From: CAYSCX01 sp964429575
GTDB taxonomy: Bacteria > Desulfobacterota > Binatia > Binatales > Binataceae
DNA length: 59,648 bases
Assembly: GCA_964429575.1 (NCBI GenBank)
Contig: CAYSCX010000015.1
Span: forward strand, 1-59,648
Direction of reading: 5' to 3'
Shown: positions 17,101 to 25,529 of the stretch, piece after piece
Position numbering within the stretch: position 1 is the stretch's first letter
Layout of the letters: each line of letters begins with the position of its first letter
The notes under the pieces: model-generated
Told to the model about the DNA's origin: nothing
The model's input: the letters and a program-made list of their open reading frames with translations, nothing else
The model's database searches: none
Program-made: the position numbers and the translations under genes

Positions 17101-17267
17101 GAATTGTAGCGACTCGAACCACTGAGCTGTCGATACGCCGTGGATTCCATCCTCGATGGAGTCCGGTGGTCGCGGGGTACGATTCAGAAGGCGCGCAGAA
17201 CCACGGAGTCGCGCGCCCGGCTGTGAGTTTCGGAGCAATGGTGGAGCGTATCGCCGGGTCAAACAAC

Positions 17268-17283
17268 TGGCATGCACAATGCA
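17268..17283 (+). promoter_or_regulatory. Predicted sigma-54 promoter of the DUF2267 gene
   Basis: TGGCATGCACAATGCA fits the sigma-54 consensus TGGCACG-N4-TTGCA with GG and GC exactly ten bases apart. It lies about 40 bases before the ATG at 17324. It was found by eye, with no weight-matrix score. Confidence 0.6.
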
Positions 17284-17323
17284 CATCATCTAGGCCGCCG
17301 GATATCGACAGGGAGGCGGCGCG

Positions 17324-17743
17324 ATGGACGACAGAACATTCTTTAAGAAAGTCTCCGAGCGGATGCGAGCCGATGAACGACGCGCCGAGGCCGTAACGTT
17401 CGCCGTATTCCAGGAACTGCGCGACCGGCTAACCCCGGCTGAAGCTGACGACGTCGCCGCGCAACTCCCTCGCTCGCTCAAGATGTTGTGGCAGTCGTTC
17501 GACCGGCCCGGGCGCGCGGTGCGCCGGGTTCATGCTCGCCAGTTCATCGGCGAAGTGCGTCAAATCGCTGCTCTGCCAGACGACGAAGAGGCTGAACGGG
17601 TCGTGCTCGCTGTATTCAGCGCGCTGCAGGAATTGCTCGGCAGCCCGACGGGTCAAAAAGGCGAGGCATGGGACATCATGAGCCAGCTGCCGCTGGATTT
17701 GAAGCGGCTCTGGCTCGCCGCCGCCGAGGTGGAGAAGTCGTGA
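17324..17743 (+). CDS. DUF2267 protein
   Basis: A protein of 139 residues matching DUF2267, a small all-helical soluble family common in stress-gene clusters. Two repeated units are visible, each with a (E/R)AV.FAVFQELRDRLT..EADD-like helix pair followed by QLP..LK.LW. The start is supported by GGGAGG upstream and by the predicted sigma-54 promoter at 17268. The stop overlaps the GTG of the next gene, so the two form an operon. Its biochemical role is unknown. Confidence 0.8.
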   Translation: MDDRTFFKKVSERMRADERRAEAVTFAVFQELRDRLTPAEADDVAAQLPRSLKMLWQSFDRPGRAVRRVHARQFIGEVRQIAALPDDEEAERVVLAVFSALQELLGSPTGQKGEAWDIMSQLPLDLKRLWLAAAEVEKS

Positions 17744-18237
17744 ACAACATCCACCGGCACGACGCCGGCCTCCGGGCCGAGAAGCTCCGCGAGGTCGGCC
17801 GTGCACCCGACTCTTGGATCGGCGCAAGGCTTCAACCTGACCAGCTCCTACCCGTTCAGTTCTATGATCTGACGCGCCGGCGCGGCGTGCTCGACGGCGA
17901 GACGCGGCTCGCATTCGCCGTGCTCGAAGACGCGGTGCGCACCTACGTCAAGCACGCGCACAGTCCGCCGCGCCCATACCGGCAGGTGGAGCTCGATGAA
18001 GTTCGCGCGTGGTTCGATGTCAGGCGCGATGAGTCGCCGTTCTCGTTTCGGAACATCTGCGAGACGCTCGGCGTCGACTCCGACTCGTTGCGCGATCGGC
18101 TGGGGACGTTGAGGCCCGAGCATTTGTCGCGAAGAGCGCATCGCGCGGTGGGGCGCCGCTATTCGGTATTTGCCGCCGCGAAACGCAGCCGTCGCTCCCG
18201 ACGCGGGCGCCCGGCCAGTCACAGCGCCATCGGCTGA
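17740..18237 (+). CDS. Conserved hypothetical protein with FSFRNICETLGVD motif
   Basis: A protein of 165 residues starting at a GTG that overlaps the DUF2267 stop by four bases. The central part (DGETRLAFAVLEDAVRTYVK, then YRQVELDEVRAWF, then SPFSFRNICETLGVDSDSLR) resembles unnamed proteins common in deltaproteobacterial and Binatota genomes that end in PFSF..ICE.LG.D...LR, a segment that looks like a small helix-turn-helix. The C-terminal 40 residues are very basic (Arg/Ser/Ala). Nucleic-acid binding is possible but no function is established. Confidence 0.6.
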   Translation: MNNIHRHDAGLRAEKLREVGRAPDSWIGARLQPDQLLPVQFYDLTRRRGVLDGETRLAFAVLEDAVRTYVKHAHSPPRPYRQVELDEVRAWFDVRRDESPFSFRNICETLGVDSDSLRDRLGTLRPEHLSRRAHRAVGRRYSVFAAAKRSRRSRRGRPASHSAIG

Positions 18238-18360
18238 GCCTCTTGGCGCAGTCGTCGAGGAGTCCTCCCTCGACCGCGCGCAACTCTCAAGAATGTGAGG
18301 CATGCGCATCGCGGTGCGGGCGACACTGCTCGAGGGATGGCGATTTCGCTGGCAGCTCGA

Positions 18361-18720
18361 TTATTGGGCTTCAAGAAAGGCGCGGACCACGCGCAGGAAC
18401 CGCTGAGTGTCGATGGGCTTCGCGGTGTAGTAATGAGCACCACCCGAACGCGCCCGCCGTTCGCCCTCCTCGGTGTGGACGGATGCGACGTAAACCTTCA
18501 GCGCGTCTGGCGCCGACCGCCGGATTTGCGCCTGCATCCATCCTCGGGTGTTCCCATCCACTCCATCATCGTCGAAGATGATGACCCGCAACGCCGCGCG
18601 TCCCAGCCACTCGCGCGCTGCCAGCACGTCGTTGCAGCGCGCGACCTCCCACTGCGGCGGAACCGCGCTCTCGACCAGGCTCGAGAGCGAATCATCCGAT
18701 GAGTACACCAGCACGGTCAT
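18361..18720 (-). CDS. Receiver-like (CheY-fold) single-domain protein
   Basis: A protein of 119 residues with a receiver layout: MTVLVYSSDDSL (first strand and acidic pair), VIIFDDDGVDG at the phosphoacceptor strand, VYVASVHTEEGE, and YYTAKPIDTQRFLRVVRAFL with the conserved Lys-Pro. The Asp in DDDGVD would be phosphorylated. There is no output domain. The ATG at 18720 is supported by GAGGTCC upstream. It follows the hsp20 gene on the same strand after 124 bases and may share its transcript. Confidence 0.65.
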   Translation of the reverse strand: MTVLVYSSDDSLSSLVESAVPPQWEVARCNDVLAAREWLGRAALRVIIFDDDGVDGNTRGWMQAQIRRSAPDALKVYVASVHTEEGERRARSGGAHYYTAKPIDTQRFLRVVRAFLEAQ

Positions 18721-18844
18721 CAGTTGGACCTCGCGCTTCTGTTCGAACTGCGCGCCGGTTGATGAATGTGGGCGTCTGATACTGCGCGCCGCTCGCGATT
18801 GATCGCTTCGCTTCGTCACGTCGCAGGCCGTTCGGTCATTCGCG

Positions 18845-19360
18845 TTACTTCTTCGCTTTCGGCTTTTCCTCCTTCTTCACGCTGGCGTTCTCGGCGGAAC
18901 TGCTCTTGGTTGCTGCGACCTCGATCGGCACCTTGCGCGGCGCCGCTTCCTTGGGCAGCGGCATCGTCAATTCGAGCACGCCATTTGAGTATTTGGCCTT
19001 GACGTCCTCCGCCTTTAGCCCCCGCGGCACGCTAATCGACCGCTCGAAGCTTCCGTAACTGACCTCGCGCAGCGAGTAATTGCGCTTGTGCTCTTCACGC
19101 TCATCGTGACGCGAACCGCTCACCGTCAGCATGTCGTTTGCGATCGTTATATCGACGTTCTTCGCATCAACGCCCGGCAGGTCCGCGCGCACGATCAGTT
19201 TGTCGCCCTCCACGAATGACTCGATTAGCGGAACGCCGCTACTCGGAGTGACGAGCTGCGGCCATCCGCCGCGGCGTCCCAACATTTGCTCGAATAGCTG
19301 ATCGAACTCCTGCCTGAGCGCGTCGAATCCGCGCATCGGCGACCACAGTTGAAGCGCCAT
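18845..19360 (-). CDS. hsp20: Hsp20/alpha-crystallin small heat-shock protein 1
   Basis: A protein of 171 residues. The N-terminal arm MALQLWSPMRGFDALRQEFD is followed by the alpha-crystallin domain (about residues 45-140: ESFVEGDKLIVRADLPGVD, then SYGSFERSISVPRGL and YSNGVLELTMPLPKE) and a Lys/Glu-rich tail. It is a cytosolic ATP-independent chaperone. The start is fixed by GGAGGT in front of the ATG. A predicted sigma-54 promoter lies 57 bases upstream, and the divergent neighbour is the sigma-54 activator gene. A close paralogue sits at 29546. Confidence 0.9.
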   Translation of the reverse strand: MALQLWSPMRGFDALRQEFDQLFEQMLGRRGGWPQLVTPSSGVPLIESFVEGDKLIVRADLPGVDAKNVDITIANDMLTVSGSRHDEREEHKRNYSLREVSYGSFERSISVPRGLKAEDVKAKYSNGVLELTMPLPKEAAPRKVPIEVAATKSSSAENASVKKEEKPKAKK

Positions 19361-19416
19361 TGTGTCCACCTCCGTCGGCCCGCAGCCGGACCGTATCGAA
19401 TTTCGAAACAAGGTTA

Positions 19417-19432
19417 TGCGCAAACTGTGCCA
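19417..19432 (-). promoter_or_regulatory. Predicted sigma-54 promoter of hsp20 copy 1
   Basis: Read on the minus strand, TGGCACAGTTTGCGCA has a perfect -24 TGGCAC and GC exactly ten bases after GG, but the -12 box is GCGC rather than TTGC. It is therefore the weaker of the eight candidates. It lies in the hsp20/activator intergenic region. Confidence 0.45.
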
Positions 19433-19505
19433 ATGGCTGGATCACGAATGGTCACGCGCACGACTGCGCTGGGTTGAAATTCTCCGAATTAAATCGCACT
19501 CTTGC

Positions 19506-21104
19506 ATGGCGCTCGATGTTCCCGACGGTTCCACCGCGCGATTCCGAGTGTCGCCCTTCGCGCCAATGGCGGGTCCAATCGCCGCAATGAGTGCACGATC
19601 CAAATCTGAACCCTCCGAGCCGGCAACTGAGGCGTCCGCCGTGCCTCACGCAGGCCCGCAGCACTTTCATCTGTTGTGGGATTATGAGCTTGACGAACTG
19701 CGCGCGGTGTTCGACGCGATCAAGCGTCGGCGCGATGAAGTCCTTTCCACATGGTATCGGCTCTACGAGCTCCACTTCGGCGACACGCGCTCACTGACCG
19801 AGAATGAATTCCTGGAGATTTTCGGGTCGGAACTTGATGTCACTATTGACGACCTGATCGCGAAGAACATGGATCAGTTCGCCGCCCATGTCCGGCAGAT
19901 CGCCGAAATCCTAGCTGAGCGCAAGGTGCCGTTTTCGGAGTTGATCGTGTCGATGCATCTTTTTGAGGAGAGTGCGAGCGGCGTGTTCCCGTCATCTCCG
20001 CCGCCGACGCACAACGTCCACCTGTCCTTCGACAAGCTAAGCCATTGCCGAATCATCATTCTCGCCGATACCTACTTTCGCTCGCGCACCGCGCTCGCAA
20101 ACTCGCGCATTCAGGCACTCGAGCGTGAGGCGTCAAAGCTGCCGCCTGACGGACGCACCCGGTTTCGCGGCCTGATCGGCGCGAGTCCTGCGATGCGGAG
20201 GCTGTACGAACGCATCGAGGCGGTCGCGGCGACCCGCGGCACCGTCCTCATCGTCGGTGAGAGCGGGACGGGCAAGGAACTTGTTGCCCGCGCGATCCAC
20301 GAGTGTGGGCCCAACCCCAACGTTCCATTTGTTGCATTGAACTGCGCGGCAATTCCGCGCGACCTGATCGAGAGCGAATTGTTTGGCTACAAGCGCGGCG
20401 CCTTCAGCGGCGCCACCGCAGAATACCTGGGATTATTTCGCGCCGCCGAAGGCGGCACTCTGTTCCTCGATGAAGTGACTGAGATGAGCCCGGAGACGCA
20501 ATCGAAACTCCTGCGCGCGATCCAGGAACGAACCGTGCGTCCGGTCGGCTCAACGCGCGAAATCGCGGTCGACGTCCGTCTTGTTGCCTCCACCAATCGC
20601 GATCCTGAAGATGCCGTCGGCGGGGGCCGATTGCGCCAGGATCTCTACTACCGGTTGCAGGCCAACGTACTGCACATCCCTCCGCTGCGCGAGCATCTGG
20701 AAGAGGTGCCACTGCTGATTGAACACTTCATCGAGATCTTCAACGGACGCCGTGTCCGCGCGACTTCGGTTGAAGGAATCGGCGAAGACGCCCTCGCCGC
20801 GATGTGCCGGTACGAGTGGCCGGGCAATGTACGCGAACTTGCGAACGCGATCGAGAGTGCGTTCACCTTCGGACGCTCATCGGTGATCCAGCTCGAGGAA
20901 TTGCCGCAGTCGATCTCGGGCAAACCGCCCTTGCGAAGGCAAACGCCGGGCGCCCCCGTGGTCGGCACGTTCGCCGACGTCGAACGAGACCTGATTCGCC
21001 GCGCGCTCGAACAGACCGAAGGCAACAAGGCGCGCGCGGCGAAGCTACTCAAGATTTCGCGCAAAAAACTCTACGCAAAGATCGCCAAGTATCATCTCGA
21101 ATAG
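19506..21104 (+). CDS. Sigma-54-dependent transcriptional activator (enhancer-binding protein)
   Basis: About 532 residues. The N-terminal 200 residues form a helical sensor (WDYELDELRAVFDAI, then EVLSTWYRLYELHFGDTRSL and FDKLSHCRIIILADTYF) resembling RsbR-type globin-like domains; no receiver or PAS motif is seen. The AAA+ domain has the Walker A GESGTGKE, the sigma-54 contact loop as GAFSGA instead of GAFTGA, Walker B GGTLFLDE and an arginine-finger region. A Fis-type helix-turn-helix (NKARAAKLLKISRKKLYAKI) ends the protein. The start is uncertain: 19506, 19566 and 19587 are in-frame ATGs. Starting at 19362 would run through the hsp20 promoter. Its 3' end overlaps the convergent ATPase gene by 13 bases. 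It is the natural candidate to drive the sigma-54 promoters around it. Confidence 0.85.
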   Translation: MALDVPDGSTARFRVSPFAPMAGPIAAMSARSKSEPSEPATEASAVPHAGPQHFHLLWDYELDELRAVFDAIKRRRDEVLSTWYRLYELHFGDTRSLTENEFLEIFGSELDVTIDDLIAKNMDQFAAHVRQIAEILAERKVPFSELIVSMHLFEESASGVFPSSPPPTHNVHLSFDKLSHCRIIILADTYFRSRTALANSRIQALEREASKLPPDGRTRFRGLIGASPAMRRLYERIEAVAATRGTVLIVGESGTGKELVARAIHECGPNPNVPFVALNCAAIPRDLIESELFGYKRGAFSGATAEYLGLFRAAEGGTLFLDEVTEMSPETQSKLLRAIQERTVRPVGSTREIAVDVRLVASTNRDPEDAVGGGRLRQDLYYRLQANVLHIPPLREHLEEVPLLIEHFIEIFNGRRVRATSVEGIGEDALAAMCRYEWPGNVRELANAIESAFTFGRSSVIQLEELPQSISGKPPLRRQTPGAPVVGTFADVERDLIRRALEQTEGNKARAAKLLKISRKKLYAKIAKYHLE

Positions 21105-23653
21105 ACCAGCCGAGGCTCGCGAGTTCCTTCTTCCTTCGGCCGGTCAAACCCTGCTGCCTGCCATGCTACCGCGGCGATTGCGACCAACGTCGCGAGCAGC
21201 CAGTCGCGCGCGCTGATGGGAGCTATCGCAAGCAGCGCCGCTGCGGGTGCGAAGTACATGACAACCGGAAGGCTGGCCGCGACGACCGCAATCACCGCCC
21301 AAAAGCGCGCTGCGCGCGGCAAGCTCATCCTCAACCAGGGTTTGTCACCGGCTAGCACCGACCAAATGAGGAGCAAGCTGCCGAGCACGACAACCGTCAT
21401 CGCGACCGCGCGCGCGTAGGCTTCGCTGATATCGAGCCGCGCCGCGTACAGACCCGCGGCTCCCACCACAAGCAGGAACCCGCAAACCGCGCTGCGCAAT
21501 GCGGGAGTGCGCGCCAGGATCGGGCTTGCCGGATCGTGCGGAGGCTCTCGCATCAGGTCACGCCCGGGATCCTGATTTTCAAATAGCAGTGCCGAAATCG
21601 GATGAACGACGAGTTCGAGCCACACAAGATTAACCGGCAGAAGCAAAATGGGCAGACCAGCTAGCGGTGCGACCAGCGCGAGTCCGACGACCATCACCTT
21701 GAATCCGACCAGGTAAAGGAACGCGCGCTGGATGTTGGCGTAAATGCGGCGCCCTTCTCGAATCGTACCCACCAGCGCAGCAAAGTCATCCTCGAGCAAC
21801 ACCAGACCGGCTGCCGCGCGTGCGACCTCGGTGCCATGACGCCCCATGCTGACGCCGATGTCGGCGCGGCGCAGCGCGGGTGCGTCGTTCACACCATCGC
21901 CGGTCATCGCGACTACTTCGCCCGCCCGCTCGAGTGTGTCGACGATTGCGTACTTCTGCTCGGGCCGTACCCGGGCGAACACGCTCGCCTTCCGAGCGAT
22001 GATGGAAAACTCGCTCGGCGTCAGAGTGTCAAGCTGGTCGCCGGTCAGCAGCACGTCATCGTCGTGCCTGATTCCGGCTGCCTCGGCGATCGCATGCGCG
22101 GTAAGCACGTGGTCGCCGGTGATGAGCTTGAGCTTGATGCCCGCCGCCTGGCACTGCGCGATCGCGCTCGGAACCTCGGGTCTCAGTGGATCGTGGAATC
22201 CGAGCAGTCCGTAGAGTTGCAGTCCTCGCTCGTCGATGGCACGGTCGCCGCTAAACCGGCCAGCTTGCGCGCCTAATTCACGGCCTGCGACGGCGAGCAC
22301 ACGGCGGCCGTTCGCCGCGAGCTCCGCGTTCGTCGCGTAAGCCTGTTCCCGTTCCGCCGCGCTCACCACACAGTGCTCGAGGAGGCCCTCCAGGGCGCCC
22401 TTCGCCACGATTCGTTGCACCGGTCCCGTGCCGCCGGAGACCTTCTCCCACACGTGCGACATGTGTTTGCCGACCGGATCGAACGGATAGTCGAACACGA
22501 TGCGCCATTGCGCGTGCACCGCTGCGACGTCAACTTTGTGCTCGGCGCAGTGTGCGATCATCGCCCGTTCTAGAGCATCCGCAGGCTCCGCTTCGCACGC
22601 GAGAACGGCCGCCTCGAGAATCTCCTCATCGGTCACCGCGGGACGCAGCGGTACGTGTTCATCGAGCGCGAATCGACCGGTTGTGAGTGTGCCGGTCTTG
22701 TCGAGACAGATGACGGTGGTCGCGCCAAGCGTCTCGACACTTGTAAGCCGCCTTACCAGCACCCCCGAGCGGCTTAGCCGCCACGCCCCAAGGCTCAGAA
22801 ATAAGGTCAGGACCAGGAGGAATTCTTCGCCCACTGCCGACATCGCGAGCGTGATCGCGTGCAAGAATGCTTGAGCTGGCGGCGTTCCCATCGAAAGCCT
22901 GAACAGCAGCAGAGCTGCCGACACTGAGATCGCTGCCGCAACGATCACTCGAACGATTCGCCCGGTCTTGCGTTGCAACGGAGTCGGCGCTGTCTCGGCC
23001 ATTGCGACCATCGCCGCGATCGCACCGTAACGAGTGTCTGCGCCGGTCGCCGTTACTTCGACGTAACCGATGCCCGAGAGGATGCGCGAACCGGCGAAGA
23101 CTCTCGCGTTACCCGCCGCCCGGTCGGCAGTTTCATCCGGCGGCGCCTCGTCCTTTTCCTGTGGCTCGGATTCTCCGGTCAGCTGCGATTCGTCGGTCGA
23201 GAGATGCGATGCCGAACGCAGAACACCATCGGCATGCACAACGTCGCCTTCGCGCACCACCAACAGATCGCCGCGCACGACTTGCTCTGTTGCGATGTCG
23301 ATCTCGGAGCCGTCGCGCACCACGCGCGCATGCGGCGCGACGGCTTGCGCCAGAGCGCTGAGTGCCGCGCGTGATCGAATTTCGAGCGTGACATCGACCG
23401 CGAGTACCGGAACCAGCGCGCCCAGCATTACGAATCCTTCCGCGCGCTCGCCCAGCGCGAAGTACAGTGTCGCGGCCGCGAGCAGCATCACCGCCATCGG
23501 GTCCGCAATCATGCGTGCGAGCTCGCGCACGCGAGCGCTCCGCTGATCGCAAACGAGCTTGTTGGGCCCGAATTTCTCCAGGCGTCGTCGAGCTTCGTCC
23601 GAGGAAAGCCCGCGCGGCTCCGAGGTCGTGTGCGCCGCCCCGGGTGACATCAT
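21092..23653 (-). CDS. P-type cation-transporting ATPase 1 (atypical M4)
   Basis: About 853 residues from the ATG pair at 23653/23650. P2-like order: N-terminal LSSDEARRRLEKFGPN, actuator TGES, phosphorylation site DKTGTLT, nucleotide-binding domain, TGDGVNDAPAL hinge, and six to eight membrane helices at the C-terminus. It should pump a cation across the inner membrane. The M4 motif that binds ions, normally PEGLP or PEEFP, reads GEEFL here, so both prolines are lost and specificity cannot be assigned. It is the last gene of a likely operon with the BCAM0308-like gene and two CBS genes upstream. Confidence 0.85.
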   Translation of the reverse strand: MMSPGAAHTTSEPRGLSSDEARRRLEKFGPNKLVCDQRSARVRELARMIADPMAVMLLAAATLYFALGERAEGFVMLGALVPVLAVDVTLEIRSRAALSALAQAVAPHARVVRDGSEIDIATEQVVRGDLLVVREGDVVHADGVLRSASHLSTDESQLTGESEPQEKDEAPPDETADRAAGNARVFAGSRILSGIGYVEVTATGADTRYGAIAAMVAMAETAPTPLQRKTGRIVRVIVAAAISVSAALLLFRLSMGTPPAQAFLHAITLAMSAVGEEFLLVLTLFLSLGAWRLSRSGVLVRRLTSVETLGATTVICLDKTGTLTTGRFALDEHVPLRPAVTDEEILEAAVLACEAEPADALERAMIAHCAEHKVDVAAVHAQWRIVFDYPFDPVGKHMSHVWEKVSGGTGPVQRIVAKGALEGLLEHCVVSAAEREQAYATNAELAANGRRVLAVAGRELGAQAGRFSGDRAIDERGLQLYGLLGFHDPLRPEVPSAIAQCQAAGIKLKLITGDHVLTAHAIAEAAGIRHDDDVLLTGDQLDTLTPSEFSIIARKASVFARVRPEQKYAIVDTLERAGEVVAMTGDGVNDAPALRRADIGVSMGRHGTEVARAAAGLVLLEDDFAALVGTIREGRRIYANIQRAFLYLVGFKVMVVGLALVAPLAGLPILLLPVNLVWLELVVHPISALLFENQDPGRDLMREPPHDPASPILARTPALRSAVCGFLLVVGAAGLYAARLDISEAYARAVAMTVVVLGSLLLIWSVLAGDKPWLRMSLPRAARFWAVIAVVAASLPVVMYFAPAAALLAIAPISARDWLLATLVAIAAVAWQAAGFDRPKEEGTREPRLVYSR

Positions 23654-23730
23654 GGCGGCTCGGGAGTGCGGTGCAAGATGCGCCGGGCAATCGTTGGATG
23701 GAAAGTGGGATGAAACGCTGACGACTGCGG

Positions 23731-24267
23731 CTAGTGGCGCCAGGTCGCGCGTAACGTGCCATCGTGCTCCCACCATGAGTAGGAGGCGCGCCCGCCGAAG
23801 GCCTTCTCCAATTCGCGCGCGATGCGATGGGCGAGCTTTTGTGAAGTGGTCAGAACTTCCAGGTTCGAACCGTCGAAGTTCATGGAGACTACGCGGCGCA
23901 GAGCCTGTCGCGACTCTGCCTGACGCGCGACGTTGCGGATGCGCCGGCGAATCTCCTCGAGATGTTCGCCGACGAAGTCACCGCTGGCGAGCACGCGCCC
24001 ATACGACTCGCCGGTCGCGAGCTGGATGCATGCTGGGCAGCGCGTCCATTGCACACGGTCCATCAATTCGCGCGTCAGACGCCGGCCGTGGCGCCAGGTC
24101 TTGTTCGAATAGACCGCGCTGCAACGCTCGCACACCGCCGGCTCTCTGAGGCTCGGAACCTTTCGATCCGTCGGATATGCTTTGGCCGTGCGCGTGCCGC
24201 GGCGATTGAGCGCACGAATTAGTCCTTTGCCTTTGCGGCCGCGTTGGGGTTTTTCCCGCACTGCCAT
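23731..24267 (-). CDS. BCAM0308-family protein (two CxxC motifs)
   Basis: A protein of 178 residues with a basic N-terminus, then CERCSAVYSNKTW and WTRCPACIQLA, which form one split zinc-ribbon, followed by an alpha/beta region (ASGDFVGEHLEEIRRRIRNV, LEVLTTSQKLAHRIARELEKAFGG) and a C-terminal W-rich strand. This matches the BCAM0308 family of unknown function, often found beside Hsp20, CBS and P-type ATPase genes. It lies 12 bases after the CBS gene at 24279 on the same strand. The second half resembles NMD3-like RNA-binding folds, which is only a suggestion. Confidence 0.65.
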   Translation of the reverse strand: MAVREKPQRGRKGKGLIRALNRRGTRTAKAYPTDRKVPSLREPAVCERCSAVYSNKTWRHGRRLTRELMDRVQWTRCPACIQLATGESYGRVLASGDFVGEHLEEIRRRIRNVARQAESRQALRRVVSMNFDGSNLEVLTTSQKLAHRIARELEKAFGGRASYSWWEHDGTLRATWRH

Positions 24268-24278
24268 CGCTCCCTCCG

Positions 24279-24773
24279 TCAGGCCCCGCGCGCTGCGAGT
24301 GCGAGATAGGCGTCGAGCACGTCGCTACGGGTGATGATTCCCGCCAGCCGCCGCTTCTCAACCACCGGTAGCGCGCCGATGCGCTCCCGCCGCATGATTC
24401 GCGCCGCCGTCGCCATCGAGTCCGTCGGCTTGACGGTAATCGCATTTGTGGTCATGACCGTCTCAACCGTCATCTTCTCGGGGTCGGACACGATCACCCG
24501 GCCTTTACGCCCGGCTGCAGCCGCGGCCGCTGCGCCGACGGCTGCGCCCGCATCGCGCAAGTCACGGTCCGTCACGATTCCGAGCAGCCTCCCATTTGCG
24601 ACTACGGGCAGCTGGTTGATTCGATGCTCTTCGAGCAGCGCTCGCGCGTGGCCAACGGAGTCGCGCGGCTTGATGGTATGGACGGCGAGTTTCATTCGAT
24701 ATTCGACGTTCTGATCCGTGGCCGGTCTCGCGCTGCGCCGCTTGCTCGCGACCTTGGACTTCACCTTCATCAT
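24279..24773 (-). CDS. CBS-pair protein with Ala-rich insertion
   Basis: A protein of 164 residues with two CBS motifs: the first ends in LPVVANGRLLGIVTDRDLRD and the second in LPVVEKRRLAGIITRSDVLDAYL. Between them is an alanine run (AAAVGAAAAAAAG-like) not seen in the sister proteins. CBS pairs bind adenine nucleotides and sense energy state. Start: two adjacent ATGs (24773, 24770) without a strong ribosome-binding site. It sits 20 bases after the CBS gene at 24794, so it is probably cotranscribed. Confidence 0.8.
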   Translation of the reverse strand: MMKVKSKVASKRRSARPATDQNVEYRMKLAVHTIKPRDSVGHARALLEEHRINQLPVVANGRLLGIVTDRDLRDAGAAVGAAAAAAAGRKGRVIVSDPEKMTVETVMTTNAITVKPTDSMATAARIMRRERIGALPVVEKRRLAGIITRSDVLDAYLALAARGA

Positions 24774-24793
24774 CTCAGTTTCGCTCGATTCCG

Positions 24794-25186
24794 TCAGTCG
24801 TCGAGGATCTTCTGCGATGCTTCAACTACACTCAGCAGCGCTTTCAGAAGATCGCTCGCGGTCACGATTCCAACGAGTTTATCATCATCCACCACCGGCA
24901 GTCCGCCGATCTGATGCTTGAGCATCAGCCGCGCCGCATTCTCGACTGTGTCTGACGGCGAGACGGTGAGAACCGGACTGCGCATTGCCGCGCTGACCCG
25001 GGTCGCATCGAGGTAGCCGCCGTGCTCGCGAATGTCACGCTCGGTCAATATCGCGATCATCTTGTCGCCTTCGACGACGGGCAGCCGCCGAAATTTGCCC
25101 GCATCCATCGCCGCCTTCGCATCGGAAAGCTTGTCGTGCGGTCCGATTGTGACCGGGCCTGATGTCATGAGATTCGCTACCTGCAT
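24794..25186 (-). CDS. CBS-pair protein
   Basis: A protein of 130 residues that is almost only a CBS pair: MQVANLMTSGPVTIGPHDKL, then RRLPVVEGDKMIAILTERDIREHG, then GGLPVVDDDKLVGIVTASDLL. The ATG at 25186 was chosen over a 67-residue upstream extension because GGAGGAG precedes it. A strong predicted sigma-54 promoter lies 34 bases upstream. It heads the likely operon CBS - CBS - BCAM0308 - P-type ATPase. It probably binds AMP/ATP and regulates a partner; the partner is unknown. It is similar to the CBS protein at 33198. Confidence 0.85.
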   Translation of the reverse strand: MQVANLMTSGPVTIGPHDKLSDAKAAMDAGKFRRLPVVEGDKMIAILTERDIREHGGYLDATRVSAAMRSPVLTVSPSDTVENAARLMLKHQIGGLPVVDDDKLVGIVTASDLLKALLSVVEASQKILDD

Positions 25187-25219
25187 AGCACTCCTCCGCC
25201 TTGAACTCACCCGCGATGG

Positions 25220-25235
25220 AGCAAGTCGCTTGCCA
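25220..25235 (-). promoter_or_regulatory. Predicted sigma-54 promoter of the CBS-CBS-BCAM0308-ATPase operon
   Basis: On the minus strand, TGGCAAGCGACTTGCT matches TGGCACG-N4-TTGCT with one central mismatch and exact spacing. It ends 33 bases before the ATG at 25186. It is very like the element at 33685-33700. Confidence 0.65.
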
Positions 25236-25463
25236 TATCGAGGATGCGTCAATCGAATTTGACGACGTCTGGGTTTTCCCAAGGTCGACGCCGATCTCCG
25301 CCGACTCGCTCTGAGACCGTTATCACGTATGGCGCGATCGGATACAACTCGACTGGCGTGAGTCCGCCATTGCGGTGCTCTTCGCACATCGATATCGAAA
25401 CAGTTGGCGCCGATTGCGAAGCGTTGAACAGCAATCGTGGGCGGGCGGTTGCACGCGTGGTTT

Positions 25464-25479
25464 TGGCACGGGTATCGCT
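25464..25479 (+). promoter_or_regulatory. Predicted sigma-54 promoter of the universal stress/CBS gene
   Basis: TGGCACGGGTATCGCT has a perfect seven-base -24 element and a -12 TCGC with exact GG-N10-GC spacing. It ends 50 bases before the ATG at 25530. It is the best -24 match of the set, and it is divergent from the element at 25220 with about 230 bases between them. Confidence 0.65.
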
Positions 25480-25529
25480 ATCCGGTGGTTTGGTGCGCTG
25501 ACTGCCGGAGACTAAGGGAGCTGCAAGAC

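Noticed and set aside
20804..21355. Open frame of 183 codons on the + strand
   Set aside because: It is a shadow of the sigma-54 activator and of the convergent ATPase gene, with implausible Arg-rich composition.
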